Of a stretch of DNA of 6,210 nt, positions 5,510 through 6,210 are shown piece by piece; the first letter of the stretch is position 1; each line of letters begins with the position of its first letter. Position numbers and translations under genes: made by a program. The notes under the pieces were generated by a model. The model searched no databases and was not told the origin of the DNA. It saw only the letters and a list, made by a program, of their open reading frames with translations. Origin of the DNA: Oligoflexia bacterium (GTDB lineage: Bacteria > Bdellovibrionota > UBA1018 > CAIMNF01); contig CAIMNF010000116.1 of assembly GCA_903842755.1 (NCBI GenBank), positions 1 to 6,210 on the forward strand. The letters are read 5' to 3'.

Positions 5510-6210
5510 ATGAAACTTTCGGAAATGAGGCATAAAGCCTCTTTCTCCAATCTTATTCCCCTTTTTGGTTGGGCCTTGTGGGGTCTCCTTGCGATCAACG
5601 CTTGCCGCACCTATGGTTGGGATTTTCCCATTTACTACAACGCAGGAGTTCACCTCGCGCACGGCGAGCCGGTTTATACATTTGCAACTGACGGACTTTC
5701 CTATAAGTACGTGCCATGGATCACGCCTCTGTTTACTTTTATTAGTTTCTTTGGAACTTTGTCGCTCGATCGGGCAGGTTTTTTGTGGCAGTGGATTCAG
5801 TTGGCCTGCGGTTTTTATAGTTTCTTGTGGATTCATCGGCGCGCACAATCCAAATTGGCGGCACCGCTTACCCTTATTATTTTTTATGCCTTGATGATCG
5901 TAAATGTACTTTCCGGCCAAATCCAGCCTTTGCTTCTTGCCGCGGCCCTATATGGATTTAGTCATTTATCCACTCGTCCAGTGGTCTCGTTTTTTTTGCT
6001 TTTCCAGGGGCTTGGAGTAAAGATTTTCAATTTGGGGGTTTTTGTTTCCGTCCGTCGTACACTCATTACTTTGAGGGCCGTAGTGGTTACCTCGATCATT
6101 TGCCTGGGCTTAAGCGTGCCCGTGCTGTATGGGTACCACTGGAGTGGGGTTAAGGCATTTCAAGCCTATTGGATTGCAGCAGGGACGCGAACTCCAAACA
6201 CCTTTGCGGC
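5510..6210 (+). CDS. polytopic membrane glycosyltransferase, GT87 (DUF2029)-like, partial at right edge
   Basis: An open frame begins at the ATG on the base after the ychF stop and stays open to the window end, giving 233 residues. It is rich in Trp, Phe, Leu and aromatic pairs, with hydrophobic segments at about residues 14-31, 69-87, 91-109, 117-150, 158-180 and 188-208. Residues 38-46 (DFPIYYNAG), then HGEPVY (51-56), YKYVPW (65-70) and SGQIQPLLLA (135-144) match the layout of GT87/DUF2029 GT-C enzymes, which use polyprenyl-phosphate sugars. Asp38 in the first non-cytoplasmic loop is where the catalytic Asp is expected. The acceptor cannot be told. An alternative ATG at 5525 exists, and neither start has a proper Shine-Dalgarno, so reinitiation after ychF is likely. 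Other frames over this region give only non-membrane, low-quality shadows. The C-terminal part is outside the window. Confidence 0.82.
   Translation, partial: MKLSEMRHKASFSNLIPLFGWALWGLLAINACRTYGWDFPIYYNAGVHLAHGEPVYTFATDGLSYKYVPWITPLFTFISFFGTLSLDRAGFLWQWIQLACGFYSFLWIHRRAQSKLAAPLTLIIFYALMIVNVLSGQIQPLLLAAALYGFSHLSTRPVVSFFLLFQGLGVKIFNLGVFVSVRRTLITLRAVVVTSIICLGLSVPVLYGYHWSGVKAFQAYWIAAGTRTPNTFA

Noticed and set aside
5565..5894. 109-residue + strand frame with Leu/Cys-rich hydrophobic segments
   Set aside because: It is a frame-shifted shadow of the GT87-like gene. Its hydrophobicity derives from the T-rich membrane-protein coding sequence.
5396..5920. 174-residue minus-strand frame
   Set aside because: It overlaps the ychF C-terminus and the GT87-like gene, both with clear family motifs. 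The composition is Lys/Gln/Arg-rich and not family-like.

Overview
The window looks like a chromosomal housekeeping region of a Gram-negative bacterium. It holds one tRNA gene and five protein genes on the + strand: a periplasmic lytic transglycosylase, PRPP synthetase (prs), peptidyl-tRNA hydrolase (pth), a small exported protein of unknown function, and the ATPase YchF. A sixth gene runs off the right edge: a polytopic membrane protein resembling GT87 (DUF2029) glycosyltransferases. An Slt70-type lytic transglycosylase implies a periplasm and a peptidoglycan sacculus. The neighbourhood prs-pth-ychF is common across bacteria. Together with several starts lacking a clear Shine-Dalgarno and a lineage-type exported protein, it fits a deltaproteobacterial or Bdellovibrio-like lineage. 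That placement is inference, since no marker gene in the window fixes the taxon.

Layout. Bases 1-165 hold no gene I can support, only weak hairpins and a T-rich tract downstream of the tRNA. A tRNA-Asn(GUU) lies on the minus strand at 166-240. Bases 241-399 form a divergent promoter region between the tRNA and slt. The slt-like gene (400-2133) ends in a small hairpin and is followed by a 51-base gap with a plausible promoter for prs. From prs (2185-3147) onward the genes are tight: pth starts 12 bases after prs, the exported-protein gene overlaps the pth stop by ATGA, an 82-83 base gap with a possible near-leaderless promoter precedes ychF, and the GT87-like gene begins on the base after the ychF stop.

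The genes act in different places. Prs makes PRPP for nucleotide, His, Trp and NAD synthesis. Pth recycles peptidyl-tRNA and YchF binds ribosomes, so those two plus the tRNA concern translation. The lytic transglycosylase remodels peptidoglycan, and the GT87-like protein probably moves a sugar from a polyprenyl-phosphate carrier onto an envelope acceptor.

I see no mobile element, CRISPR array, phage gene or defence system, and nothing that clearly amounts to a new biological system. The points most worth a second look are a 12-bp tandem repeat that gives the small exported protein a long Leu/Lys/Asn-periodic basic N-terminus, the lack of an rplY (bL25) gene between prs and pth, the near-leaderless start candidates at prs and ychF, and the fusion of a membrane glycosyltransferase gene onto the end of the translation-gene cluster.
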